The notes under the pieces were generated by a model. That model saw only the letters and a program-made list of their open reading frames with translations. It did not search any database and was not told the origin of the DNA. Shown one piece after another: positions 21,390 through 32,411 of a stretch of 64,000 nucleotides of DNA. The first letter of the stretch is position 1; the number at the start of each line of letters is the position of its first letter. Position numbers and translations under genes: made by a program. The DNA comes from Sesamum alatum (taxonomy: Eukaryota; Streptophyta; Magnoliopsida; Lamiales; Pedaliaceae): the NCBI GenBank assembly GCA_034509735.1, contig JACGWO010000005.1, forward strand, positions 35,184,479-35,248,478. Reading direction: 5' to 3'.

Positions 21390-22499
21390 TGCTGCTCTTT
21401 TCACTTCTTCAATGAGAGATTCAGAAAAGAAGAAGTGCGTACAAAGGTTTTTTTCCTAAGTAATCGCAACGTATTCCCCTTCGCATGTAGAAAGAGTCAC
21501 GATAGGTTGCTTCTTTGTTTCCACGTAAATGTTGAATTTTCCATAAAGTATACGAGTCCAGTTGTACTTTTCTGACTATTAACATCACCTGCCCAATCAC
21601 TATCACAATAGCCAACAAGCTCAGAATCCTGAGAAGATTTATAGAAAATTCCATGATCTATCGTGCCTTGAATATACCGAAGTATTCTTTTGGCAACTTT
21701 CAAATGAGATGTAATAGGAGCTTTCATGTGACTACTCACAAGTCCAAAACCAAAAAGAATATCCGGCTTTGTACAAGTCAAGTACCTCAAACTTCCAACA
21801 AGACTTTTAACATATGTGGAATTAATTTTCTTACCATCTTGATGTGAAGATAATTTGACTCCACATTCCACCGGGGTGCTCACAGGCATGCAGTTCTCCA
21901 TCTCAAATTTCTTAAGGATTTCCTTCGCATATCTTTCTTGAGAGATAAATATTCCATCATCTTGTTATTTTACTTCAATGCCAAGATAATAGGACATCAA
22001 GCCAATGTCGTCACCTCAAACTCCTTTGCCATAACTTTTTGAAAATCATCAAACATCTTCGGATTGTTTCCCATAAAGATAAGTCGTCCACGTACAAACA
22101 AACAAATAACACATCACTTTTTTTGTTCTTCTTTACATAGAGAGCATGTTCATGTGGACACTTGATAAAGCCATTGTTTTTGAAAATAGTGATCAATACG
22201 ACTATTCCAAGCACCGGGGCTTGTTTCAAGCCATAGAGAGCCCTTTTCAATTTCAACTTCTTGGCCTTTCACCACATAGCCCGGGAGTTGATCAACATAG
22301 ACTTCTTTCTCCAAAAAGCCATTCAAGAAAGCAGATTTGACATCAAATTGGTGAATTTTCCAATCATTTTGAGCTGCAAGGGAAATAATCAAGCGAATTG
22401 TTTCAAGACGAGCAACCGGTGCAAACCCGTCGTAATCGATCCCGGCTTTTTGCTTGTAGCCCTTCGCCACCAATCTTAGTTTGTATTTTTCTATCTCGC
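21390..22499 (-). pseudogene. Ty1-copia RT-RNase H fragment
   Basis: Minus-strand pieces of a copia polyprotein in several frames: RT start [44 protein letters not shown], catalytic YVDDL (about 22085), then STPVECGVKL, VGSLRYLTCTKPDI, KRILRYIQGT and the RNase H CDSDWAGD (about 21600). Frameshifts near 22260 and 22010 and a stop near 21500 inactivate it. Gag, protease and integrase are absent. The break at about 22500 abuts the gypsy LTR, suggesting that the gypsy element landed in this copia. Confidence 0.8.
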
Positions 22500-22503
22500 T
22501 GAC

Positions 22504-22933
22504 ATGGAGAAAATAGTAAATCAACCATCATTTATTCTTCTTCATCAAAATGAGTAGATCAAGGAAAGACTAAGGGGATCAAGGAGGAAATTGAGCACTT
22601 GGGGCATAATTCATGGAGCTCTAGCATTAATATCGGATCAAGGAAAAGACCGAATTAACCTCTGAAAAGGTTTCCATACATATCCAAGGTTATAAGGATG
22701 AAGGACAAATAAGACAAAGTACGACACCTCCCGTAATAGATTAATAGTATAAATATGAGTTCAAACCTCTCATTTGAGGAGGAACCTTTTTGTGAGAAAT
22801 ATTAAAGTTCAAGTGTAAGAGAATTGATCACCTTGGATCGAACTGTAACGTATTGGTGATTGTGCCCAATCGATAATCAATAAATAAATAATTTTATTTT
22901 ATGTTGATTGTTCGTTAGACTCTTGCAACATCA
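22504..22933 (+). repeat. 5' LTR of the gypsy element
   Basis: Runs from TGGAGAAAATAG to ACATCA just before the primer site. It has a TATA-like TAGTATAAATATG at 22747-22759. The 5' edge is uncertain because no second LTR is available for comparison; it was placed where the copia coding homology stops. Confidence 0.55.
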
Positions 22934-22951
22934 ACTTGGCGCCGTTTGTGG
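22934..22951 (+). other. Gypsy primer-binding site
   Basis: ACTTGGCGCCGTTTGTGG directly after the LTR end; TGGCGCCGTT is a common primer site core of plant gypsy elements. Confidence 0.6.
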
Positions 22952-23007
22952 GAACACCACAATCACGATATTGAGAATGCAAACTCTCCAAGGCGAGAGA
23001 CCTAGGA

Positions 23008-24144
23008 ATGAACGAGGAGCGGATGACAGAAGATCCGTGGAATAACGTTGGAGAGCTCTATCCCCTGGAAAACAGGAGCTTGGGTTCCCAACAGGACCAC
23101 AAGAAGGAGTATGAAAAAAGAAGGGAAGAAGTAGAAGAAGTACCGCCGCCCGCTGCGCAACCGTCGATGCTCGAAATGACGCCTGAGGCCCTCCAACGAA
23201 TGATCGAAGATGCGTCAGCGCGAGTAGCCGAAAGAGCGATCATGTGTTTCATGGCGAATCATCCCAGAGAGCCTTCTTCCCCTCGTTCCCCCTGCCGAGA
23301 CCGAGGCACGCCCTCCACCCTCGGGGCTAACGAGTGGAGGGAGGATGGCCCCCAGGACATGTCCATGGAGGAGGAAGAAGGAAGTATACAAGCCTTGCAA
23401 CCTATCAACCCCCCTCGGCGGAACAGAGAAGTGGACGCAAGACAGGAAAGGAGGGGAGAAGACGTACCAAACGGCGCAAGAGGTGACAGTTCACACCACC
23501 AAACTTCGCGACTCCGGAATGCCCCTCAAGACCTGGTCCCGCTGGCCGTAGCACCGGCCAGAAGAAGCCCGTCCTCAATGCAAATATTAGCCGAAACCTT
23601 ACCCCAAGGACTTAGGCTACCACACTTGGCAGAATATGATGGAACAACGGACCTTGAGGACCATTTGGATAAATTTTTGGCGAAGGCTGACTTGCTCGAT
23701 ATGAGCGATGTTGGATATTGCAAGGTATTTCGCACCACTTTGGCAGAAAGAGCTAGGGCGTGGTTTAACCAGCTACCAGCATATACCATCGAGAACTTTG
23801 AACAACTCTCCCAACGGTTTCTACATCATTTTTCCATTAATAAAAGCCACCCAAAGACCGCCGCACACCTTTTCACGATAGTACATCAAGAACATGAGAG
23901 TTTGAGAGACTACATACAAAGATTCTCGGGCGCCATCCTTGAAGTCCCTCACCTTAATCATGAACTACTAGCAAGTATACTGCAACAAGGATTGCGGAGG
24001 AGACGCTTCCGAGAATATATTGCCAGTAAACCCCTGTCAACGTTAGACGAGCTGATGAAAAGAGCTGCCAAATACATCCGAATTGAAGAAGCTAGAAAAT
24101 CAAGGACGGAATCGACGAACAAAAGAAAAGTTCGAGAGGGGTAA
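23008..24144 (+). CDS. Gypsy gag (capsid) ORF, 378 codons
   Basis: Open 378-codon frame starting about 60 nt after the primer site. Residues 1-180 are charged and Pro/Arg-rich, with a helical segment MLEMTPEALQRMI. The retrotransposon gag domain follows (about 200-340): LPHLAEYDGTTDLEDHLDKF, RARAWFNQLP, SLRDYIQRF and LDELMKRAAKYI. It forms the particle shell around element RNA. The frame stops at 24144, before the zinc-knuckle region, so the natural gag-pol protein is cut. Confidence 0.8.
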   Translation: MNEERMTEDPWNNVGELYPLENRSLGSQQDHKKEYEKRREEVEEVPPPAAQPSMLEMTPEALQRMIEDASARVAERAIMCFMANHPREPSSPRSPCRDRGTPSTLGANEWREDGPQDMSMEEEEGSIQALQPINPPRRNREVDARQERRGEDVPNGARGDSSHHQTSRLRNAPQDLVPLAVAPARRSPSSMQILAETLPQGLRLPHLAEYDGTTDLEDHLDKFLAKADLLDMSDVGYCKVFRTTLAERARAWFNQLPAYTIENFEQLSQRFLHHFSINKSHPKTAAHLFTIVHQEHESLRDYIQRFSGAILEVPHLNHELLASILQQGLRRRRFREYIASKPLSTLDELMKRAAKYIRIEEARKSRTESTNKRKVREG

Positions 24145-24737
24145 AAGAAGGACCCCAAAAGAGATGGACAAGGAGAAAGACAAAGACACATGCCCTCAAC
24201 TAGCTTCGCAAGATATACCACCCTCAAAGCTCCAAGAGCAGAAATCCTAGCCATAGCGGAACAACAACGCATAGTTCAATGGCCAAGGAAGATGAAGGAT
24301 AATCCGAAGCAATTGAATTCGGACAAATATTGTCGATTCAACAAAGACAGAGGACACAAAAACAGAAGATTGCTACCACTTAAAGAACGAGATCAAAAAA
24401 TTGATCCAAAGAGGGATATCTAAAAGAATATGTGGAAAGACAAAACCAGCGACATGAATCAACCCCCAACACCCAAAGATTCGATCAAAATACATAACGA
24501 GTTGAAGCGTCCGCCAAAAAGGGAAAGGAATCAAAAATCTCCCGACAACAGGAATAATAGGGGTGGTCACAGGAGGACCCGCTGGAGGGGACTCAGCGCG
24601 AGCGTGAAAGACGCTGATCAGGGCAGCCGAACCCTCTCACAACATCCACATTTGTGAAGAAGTGACCCTCGCCAAAACCCCAGAAGAAGAGATCACTTTC
24701 AGCACGCAGGATTTAGAGAAGGGAATACCACTACACA
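24145..24737 (+). pseudogene. Gag C-terminus (zinc knuckle) remains
   Basis: The frame continues in pieces: YCRFNKDRGHKN at about 24340 is a mutated form of the plant gypsy nucleocapsid motif, and its second half has lost the Cys. RRTRWRG-like basic residues follow. Several stops. Confidence 0.55.
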
Positions 24738-25364
24738 ATGACGCTTTGTAATCTCCACCACGGTGTCCACTTTTTGGTCAAAAAGGTGTTGGTTGACACT
24801 GGAAGCGCAGCTGACATTCTGTTTTATGAAGCATTCTCACGAATGGGAATTAATACCAACATGCTGAGGAAGGTCAACACTCTGTTGGTAGGTTTCAATG
24901 GAAGTGTAGTAGAACCTCTCGGGGAAATAGCCTTACCTATATTAATTGGATCTGCTCCACACCGAGCCACTCGAATGATAAATTTTTTGATAGTAAACGC
25001 ACCGTCATCTTACAACATAATAATGGGACGGCCCAGCCTAAAATGCATTCAGAGCAGTTGCCTCCACTTTCCATATGAAGTTAAAATTTCCCACTTACAG
25101 AGGAATATGAGAAAAATTGGAGATCGCCGCCTCGCAAGAGAATGCCACACCAACATCCTCCGGAAAGGAATGAATCCGAAAAAAGGGAGAAGCACCCAAC
25201 CAGCGGAGATAGAGGTGTGGCAAAAAGAACGGTGCTTGATATTCTCCCTAGCACACCCCTTGGTGGAAGGACATGACCAAGATCAAAAGAAGAGAAGACA
25301 GAAGATGAAAAGCTTGTGGCAACAGAGAGGACAAAAAACATTCAATTGGGGGATGGCGAACTAG
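24738..25364 (+). pseudogene. Gypsy aspartic protease region
   Basis: The 208-codon frame begins inside the protease: catalytic VDTGSAADIL (about 24800), then the flap region and the C-terminal IIMGRPSLK (about 25020). The last ~85 residues are Lys/Arg-rich and do not follow protease or RT homology, suggesting a frame change near 25100. Confidence 0.75.
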
Positions 25365-25469
25365 AAAAAGTCACATCGATAGGGACATCCACGGTGCTAG
25401 AACGAGAGCAGAAACTGGTGAAATTCCTCTTGGGACCACTCTGACACGTTTGCCTGAGTGTCCACGACT

Positions 25470-26290
25470 TGATAGGATAGACCGAGAAGTTATGACCCAT
25501 CTATTGAACGTTGACCCGAATGTCTGCCCAATGAAACAGAAGACATGAAATTTTGGCCCAGAAAGAAACAAAATAATTAAAGAGGAGGTGGAAATATTAT
25601 TGGCTGCCAAGTACCTCCGCCCCGTGCAGTACCCTGGGTGGTTGGCCAACGTAGTGCTGGTCCCCAAACCAAATAGATAGTGGAGAATGTGCATTGACTT
25701 CATGGATTTAAATAAGGCGTGCCCCCCTCCCAAGGATAGATGCACTAGTCGACTTAACGGCAGATGCGGATGATGAGTTTCCTGGACGCCTTTCAGGGAT
25801 ACAATCAAATCGCCCTCGAAGTAAAAGATCAGGAGAAGACGAGCTTCATCACCGAACAAGGTACTTTTTGCTATCAAGTAATGCCGTTCGGGCTAAAAAA
25901 TGGCGGAGCAACTTATCAGAGACTGGTGAACAAAGCTTTCCAACAGATGATAGGACGAAACATGGAGGTTTATATCGACGATATGTTGGTGAAAAGCCTT
26001 CGAAAAGAGAACCACGTCCAAGACCTACGGGAATGCTTCACCATCATACACCAGTTCGGGATGAAGCTCAATCCCTCCAAATGCACTTTCGGAGTAAAGG
26101 GAGGTAAATTTTTGGGATACTTAGTCTCACACAGGGGAATTGAAGTGAACCCAAAAAAGATCAGGGCAATATAAGAAATGAGTCCCCCAAGGAACAAGAA
26201 AGAAGTACAAAAATTAACAGGAAGAATGGCGGCCTTAAGCAGGTTCATGTCGCGAGGAGCCGAGAAAGGACTCCCCTTTTGTTAAGCCCT
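25470..26290 (+). pseudogene. Gypsy reverse transcriptase, broken
   Basis: In pieces: KYLRPVQYPGWLANVVLVPK (about 25605), CIDFMDLNKACP, FLDAFQGYNQIAL (about 25785), MPFGLKNGGATYQRL, catalytic YIDDMLVKS (about 25975), FLGYLVSHRGIE and LTGRMAALSRF. Stops occur before the palm (about 25670 and 25760), at 26172 and at 26285. All RT catalytic motifs are still readable, so decay is moderate. Confidence 0.85.
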
Positions 26291-27180
26291 CAGAAAAGTG
26301 GAGGGATTTTTTCATGGAACGAGGAATGCCAAGAAGCATTTGATTACTTAAAGAAGTATATGTCTGCCCCTCCATTGTTGATTCAAATCCAAACAAGGAG
26401 AACGACTGTACCTATACCTGGCAGCTTCTGAGGACGTGGTGAGTGCAGTGTTGGTGAGAATACAAGGAAGAGAGCATCAACTCGTCAACTACGTGAGCAA
26501 AATGTTGCAAGGAGCAGAACCAAGATATCCCCCAATTGAAAAATTGGCCTTGGCATTGTGACGGCTTCTAGGAAGCTGCGTCCATATTTTCACTCCCACC
26601 AGGTAGTGGTATTGACAAACCACGCCCTGAAGCATATTCTTGGCAAGCCCTAACGCTTCGGGGAGGATGATCAAAATAGGCGGTGGAACTGAGTGAACAC
26701 GAATAGAATTCCAACCGCATCCCGCCATAAAAGCACAAGTCCTTGCAGATTTCATTTCAGAGATAACTCCAAGAGCGGAAGAAGAGAAACACGGTCTATG
26801 GAAAATGTTCGTAGACGGATCGTCCACCACAACAGACAGCTGAGTAGGGATAATCATTGAAAGCCCGGAAGCAGACACCATGGAGTACGCCATCACACTA
26901 GCCTTTCCAACCTCAAATAATGAAGCCGAATACGAAGCAGTATTACTTGGAACCAGGTTAATCCACGTGGCAGGAGCCCAACGGGTGCATGTATTCAATG
27001 GCTCCCAACTCGTGGTCAATCAGGCTGAGGGGGAATACGAAGCACAACGAGTAAAAATGGCTAAATACTTGGCGTAACTCCAAGAAGAAAAAGAAAAATT
27101 CCAAGAATTTAGCATCAAACAAATCCCCTGGGAACAGAACTCGACATCTGATCAACTAACAAGATTGGCTAGCTCAATTC
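26291..27180 (+). pseudogene. Gypsy connection and RNase H region, broken
   Basis: RT-RNase H connection pieces (26300-26660) lead to a second, plant-type RNase H: FVDGSS at about 26810, then SNNEAEYEA (about 26915) and QLVVNQAEGEYEA. It ends SDQLTRLAS. A TGA replaces the residue after the first motif, and stops occur at about 26560 and 27075. Confidence 0.75.
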
Positions 27181-27380
27181 ACTTCACTAAAAAACGAACC
27201 ATAACCCTGTTGTCAGCAATGCAGTCGACAATCAGTCTGGAGGAAAACGCCGAAGGAGAGAGCAAAAGAAATCCTTGTAGCAGACGATACGACCACTCAG
27301 TGGAAGAGTCCCATAATTCAATTTTTGGCGGAAGGAATCCTGCTCGAGACCATAAAGAATCCAGGAATATAAGGACACGT

Positions 27381-27905
27381 TCCGCCAGATTCACTTTAAT
27401 AGACGGGGAACTATACGAAAGGGGATTTTCTACTCCACTATTAAAATGCTTAGACCGCGAACGAGCTGAATACGTCCTCGGGGAAATACATGAAGACAAC
27501 TGCTGGGAATCATTCAGGGGCCCAATTCTTGGCCGAAAAGGTTTACGACAAGGATATTATTGGCCAACTTTGTTGGAAGACGCATCAGCTTTGGTATGCA
27601 AATGCTCCCCCTGCCAAAAGCACGCTAACCATCTGCATAATCCCGTCGCGTTCATGAAAACATTTGAAAGTCCTTGCCCTTTCGACATGTGGGGGATGGA
27701 TATAGTAGGAAAGCTACCTCGCGCGGTCGGCAGAAGGATACCTAATCGTAGCAATTGATTACTTCACCAAATGGGTGGAGGTGGAACCCCTATCAAGCAT
27801 CATCGAGAAAGAAGTAATCGAGTTCATATGGCAAAATATCATCCGCCGATTTGGCATTCCTAGAGCGATAGTCACAGATAATGGAACTTAGTTCTAAGGA
27901 AGCAA
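27381..27905 (+). pseudogene. Gypsy integrase, broken
   Basis: IDGELYERG, then a zinc-binding region whose His pair is partly intact (EIHEDNCW) with CSPCQKH at about 27600. The core begins DMWGMDIVGKLP (about 27690) and the frame breaks at 27755. The TDNGT motif is readable at about 27875 and is followed by a stop. Integrase inserts element DNA into the host; this copy is inactive. Confidence 0.75.
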
Positions 27906-28577
27906 AATGAACAACTAGTTAGAGGAGTTGAAGACAAAACAACTGTTCACATCAGTAAACAACCCCCAAGCAAATAGTCAAGCTGAAGTGATGAATCAGA
28001 CTATTCTTCATCAGTTGAAAACACGTCTAGGAAAAGCTAAAGGAAACTGGGTGCACGAACTCCCAGGAGTTCTATGGGCGTACCGCACCACCCCCAAAGA
28101 ATGAACAAAAGAATCCCCATTCAATCTGGTATATAGGACGGAAGCTGTACTCCCCGCAGAAATAGGAGAGGAAACTTGGAGAGTAAAAGTATACGACGAA
28201 GAACTAAACTCTCAAGCGAGAAGAGAAGATTTAGATTTGATCGAGGAAACTAGGGAGGCAACAGAAAAAAGGATCCAAACATACAAACGCTTAATGACCA
28301 AAGCTTATGACGGCAAAGTACGCCCCGAGGTTTTCAAGAAGGGAAACTGGTGTTGCAGAAGACTGAAGCCACGAGGCCCATAGGAAAGCTAGATGCCAAG
28401 TGGGATGGCCCTTACACAGTGATAGAAGTAGTAAGACCAGCTACTTATAGATTGAAGAGGGAAGATGGAAGACCACTCCCTCGAACTTGGAATGTGAAAA
28501 ACTTGAAAAAGTAATACGTGTAACTATTTTTTCGGTTGAATAAAGAATCCATTTGTCCTTGAGTGAATTCATTATGA
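27738..28577 (+). repeat. Integrase-end tandem duplication, unit 1 (840 bp)
   Basis: Begins ATACCTAATCGTAGCAATTG inside the integrase core and ends GTGAATTCATTATGA. It encodes the C-terminal integrase half and the region down to the end of pol, with several stops. Confidence 0.9.
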
Positions 28578-29419
28578 ATACCTAATCGTAGCAGTTGATT
28601 ACTTCACCAAATGGGTGGAAGCGGAACTCCTATTAAGCATCAGCGAGAAAGAAGTAATCAAGTTCGTGTGGTAAAACATCATTTGCCGATTTGGCATTCC
28701 CAGAGCGATAGTCACAGACAATGTAACGCAGTTCCAAGGAAGAAAAATGAAGAACTGGTTAGAGGAGTTGAAGATAAAACAACTGTTCACATCAGTAAAC
28801 AACCCCCAAGCAAATGGTCAAGCTGAGGTGATGAATCGGACCATTCTTCATCAGTTGAAAATGTGTCTGGGAAAAGCTAAAGGAAACTGGGTGCACGAAC
28901 ACCCAGGAGTTCTATGGGGCGTACCGCATCACCCCCAGAGAATCAACAAAAGAATCCCCGTTCAATCTGGTATATGGGGCGGAAGCTGTACTCCCTGCAG
29001 AAATAGGAGAGGAAACTTGGAGAGTAAAAGTATACGACGAAGAACTAAACTCTCAAGCGAGAAGAGAACATTTAGATTTGATCGAGGAAACTAGGGAGGC
29101 TGCAGAAAAAAGGATCCAAGCATACAAACGCTTAATGACCAAAGCTTATGACTGCAAAGTACGCCCCCGAGGTTTTCAACAAGGGGAACTGGTGTTGTGG
29201 AAGACTGAAGCCACAGGGCCCATAGGAAAGCTAGATGCCAAATGGGATGGCCCTTACATAGTGACAGAAGTAGTAGGACCAACTACTTATAGATTGAAGA
29301 GGGAAGATGGAAGACCACTCCCTCGAACTTAGAATGTGAAAAACTTAAAAAAGTACTACGTGTAACTATTTTTCCTATTGAATAAAGAATCCATTTGTCC
29401 TTGAGTGAATTCATTATGA
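28578..29419 (+). repeat. Integrase-end tandem duplication, unit 2 (842 bp)
   Basis: Direct repeat of unit 1, joined head to tail exactly at ATTATGA|ATACC. It differs by scattered substitutions and single-base indels and has a different set of stops. One open piece (29078-29332) reads the integrase C-terminal region: YDCKVRPRGFQQGELVLWK, GKLDAKWDGPYIV, TTYRLKREDG. Confidence 0.9.
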
Positions 29420-29589
29420 TGACTCTCTGTTTATTAAAGTCCAATTACTGACGCATGATATTCCATACCATTGTTATGCGATAGTATTGTTCAAAACAAA
29501 AAAGAAAATATATAATAATATCCAAAAGGCTGATCATGATATAGCAGCCCGGAAAACACAAGCAAAAAAACTACCTTGAGGGGAGGTCC

Positions 29590-29607
29590 CTCCCCCCCCC
29601 CCCCCCC
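29590..29607. repeat. Poly-C tract
   Basis: Run of about 17 C in GTCCCTCCC...CGCGCTCC, next to a GAGGGGAGG purine run that may be the remains of a polypurine tract. Its exact length is likely unreliable in any read. Confidence 0.7.
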
Positions 29608-29875
29608 GCGCTCCCCTCCCCGGAGTAAAAGGCTAAAAGAACCCTTTGTGAATAAAGAGAATTCCATAGAATGGTAATTCCTTAAGAAAATTCTTAAAGA
29701 AAAACTTTAAGGCGAACACTAGCATATATAAATGTGCATAAAAAAAGAATCTCCATAATGCAACATAAAGAAAAGCGTGTGAGGGAAAAAAACCCCAAGA
29801 CAATAGCAAAATACAAGAGTCAAGAAAAAACACTAAGAGTAAAAAAGCAAGGGGAAATATGAAGTTCCTATCAAA

Positions 29876-30369
29876 CTATGGTGCATCAGGTGCAGGTACA
29901 TTAGCTGGGGCAATCACGGCCTCCCCATTCACAATAGCTCCTCTATCACCTTCCGGCCCTCCAAGCTCTGCCACCGAGGGATCAAGAAACAAGAAATCCT
30001 CCCGGGGAAAATGGCCACTGGAACGCAAGGTCGCGCGACACTCCCTAATAGTTTGGTCATAAACCTCCTCAGCCTTGGCAAGCGCTGCAAGCTCAAAATC
30101 TCGAGACTTCTCAAACTCCTCCCTAAAGTCAACCTTAATGCATTTCAAGTAAATCCTCCCGGCTTCAAACTTGAGGAATTGAGAACCTGAATTAACCTCA
30201 CGATTAAGAGAATCTCTGAGTTCCTTCCCTAGCGCAACAACATCAGCAAGCTCCCCCTCCAAGCGTTCCTTAGCTTTGGTAGACTCAGCCAAGGTCGAAC
30301 TCAGACGGCTTATCTCCCCCTGATACTTCTCAAAGCGCTTGGAAGCCACTTCAGCCAAAGTGTTCACCT
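29876..30369 (-). CDS. Gypsy antisense ORF, coiled-coil protein (exon 2)
   Basis: 163 open codons on the strand opposite to gag-pol, placed between integrase and the expected 3' LTR. It starts after a splice-acceptor-like TTTTTGTAG, with no ATG of its own. Residues about 1-60 form a long coiled coil (EISRLSSTLAESTKAKERLEGEL), then a charged helix and an acidic/Ala-Pro tail. A preceding exon may lie at about 30442-30500 (LSDDGFVSMLYGDSASM) ending at a GT. Tat-lineage plant gypsy elements carry such antisense genes; their function is not known. A TTTAAATAC box near 30880 on the same strand could be its promoter. Confidence 0.55.
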
Positions 30370-31259
30370 ACAAAAAGAGAAACCATGAAGAACACTAGGA
30401 TAATCTTAAACTTAAAAGTAAGCAAAAAAGAAACTACACATGCTAGCAGAATCCCCGTAGAGCATGCTCACGAAACCATCGTCTGAGAGGGAAGAAAACC
30501 TGGACACATCGAACTCGCTTATCGTGGGACGAAGCTTCTCCCTCGCTATCTAGACATCGGCAATATCCTAATATGAAAAAACATCCCCGTGTCGATTGAT
30601 CCCATAGGTGAAATATCCTTTTCCCATTCCATGGGAAGCAGCATCAGAAGAGGCGTCCCGAGGACGCTTAGAACCACTCCCTCCGGAACTTGGAAAAGGA
30701 GAACGTCGCCCACTAGAAGCATCCCTCACTCGGGAAGTACTAGAGCCTCGCCTTTCACCTGTTGAATTGCAGAGAACAAATGTGAAGAATTGAAAAGAAA
30801 AGCCATGGAATTCTGGAGTGAAATCTGTTAGGTCTTAATCTGGGGAAAAATGAATGTCTGTTACAGAGTGCAAGGCTCCCCTTTAAATACAAGGATTTCA
30901 CCGACTCCAAAAATATCTGCTAACCACCTCAACTATCTAACCAACTTAGCTCAACCACCTAACCAACCCACATGCTGACTCAGACGCTGACTAGATGGGG
31001 CATTTACAGAGGCGGATGTCTACCATTAAAAACGTAATCAGGTGGAAGCACGCCTTTTCCACCAAGGTTCTGTCATCCAGCATCCACATGCATATGAGCA
31101 GTATCCTTACGTGTTGATGCATTCTCAACATGTATATATATATGTATACCCGTCATATGAGTTTTTGCTTATTGTATATTAATCTGTCTATTCTGTAGCA
31201 AAATCTGATTTAGTTGCGTTCACATGATCCCCTTTAATATTGTCAAATATAGTAACTTT

Positions 31260-31406
31260 GAAAGATTGCAGGACAGTAATGCCTTATTATCACACTTTAA
31301 TGAATACTCAGAGAATTGCTTTGCACAAGTGTCTGGGGACTTTTCCAGGAACACACGCCTCTTACGATCTATGAAATCGGACCTCGGTTACATCTTTCAG
31401 AAGCTC
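31260..31406 (+). pseudogene. KxDL-motif protein gene fragment (one exon)
   Basis: 49 open codons reading ERLQDSNALLSHFNEYSE, then FAQVSGDFSRNTRLLRSMKSDL and GYIFQKL. This matches my recollection of the core of the plant KxDL-motif protein, a small coiled-coil BORC/BLOC-1-related subunit involved in lysosome/vacuole positioning. Upstream and downstream parts of that protein were not found, and homology stops at QKL. It is therefore an isolated exon copy, probably carried here by a transposon; a CACTA end lies 1 kb downstream at 32411. Confidence 0.5.
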
Positions 31407-32037
31407 AGCTATACAACTTCATTTTCGTATTTATTTTCCGACTGCAAGCTGTAATTAGGATGTTTACAGGCTGTGGAAATGATGAGGTTGGGGTTAATTT
31501 GTTGTTTTATTTATTCACTCATCAATTGACTTTTGTGTATAGTGGGATGAAATTTTCTTGCAATTCTTTTGTGGGTCTGGATGTTATACTTGTTGTTAAC
31601 AATTTCCAGTTCTTGTGTGCCATGTAATACTTGTTTGTAATGATTCTTAAAACAATTTTGGATTTTGAGATCTCTTGTACTAATCTAAAAGAGTTTGCTA
31701 AATTCATGTTTTTCTCAATTTGATGAATTATGACAAATGGTTACCATATCTGTTGTCAGTAATTGAGTTAATGCTAAAACCTTGATACCATACTGATAAT
31801 CCATCTTTTTACCATACACCATGGGTTTGGAAACTCAACTAATACCTGATGAGGCTGACAAAATTTTCTTGTGTATCGTTTTTGTATCTTTTTTGTCCAG
31901 ATACAAATTTCTCATTTTATTCTGTGTACGAGTCAATGCATGCAATATGATCTAAAGCATTGTATTTTGGTTTCTGAGGTGTTCAATAAGGTCTTCAGTA
32001 AAGTCTCGTTCTTGATATGCTAGATTTGTTAAAAAAT
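31407..32037. other. Non-coding DNA after KxDL fragment
   Basis: T-rich sequence that could be captured intron or UTR of the KxDL gene. No exon recognised. Confidence 0.35.
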
Positions 32038-32411
32038 AAAAATGGAGATGTAATTGAAGATCGAATATTGTGTTTATTTACAAGATTAAGATGGATTCAG
32101 AGAAGGAATCATCCACAGAATTAGAGATGGAATAAAAGATGGGTTATCTTTGGGAGTTTTATGAATTTAGAGACTGAATTTAAGATGGATTAAAGATGGA
32201 TTCAAAGACGGATCTTGCTAAGTATATTTGAAAAGAGAGACAGATTTTAAGACGGAGTACATTTTGTCTTCAAGTCTAGAGACGGAATCAGCCATTGGAC
32301 TTTCAGCTATAAGTTTTCTGATGGAAAGTTTCCGTCTCTGATATTATTAAAGACGGAATTACAGGATTCAAAGACGGAAAAATCTGCCTCTGAAACCCTG
32401 TTTTCTTGTAG
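32038..32411. mobile_element. CACTA 3' terminal region with AGACGGA subterminal repeats
   Basis: Ends TTTTCTTGTAGTG (inverse of CACTACAAGAAAA). The preceding 370 bp contain about a dozen AGAGACGGA/AAGACGGAAT/AAGATGGATT motifs in both orientations, the dense subterminal repeats on which CACTA transposase proteins bind. A related but unbounded block is at 43190-43415. No 5' end found. Confidence 0.6.

Larger units (their letters stand above)
22504..30900 (+). mobile_element. Ty3-gypsy retrotransposon, Tat-like, decayed
   Basis: The order 5' LTR, primer site, gag, protease, RT, RNase H, integrase is the Ty3-gypsy order. After integrase come a tandem duplication of the integrase end and a minus-strand coiled-coil ORF; an extra antisense ORF before the 3' LTR is a known feature of Tat-lineage elements. 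Pol carries many stops and frame changes. No 3' LTR was recognised before about 31.1 kb, so the element looks 3'-truncated or its end has diverged beyond recognition. Confidence 0.8.

Noticed and set aside
31316..31627. 103-codon frame overlapping the KxDL exon
   Set aside because: Different frame from the recognisable exon; Phe/Leu-rich and without domain.
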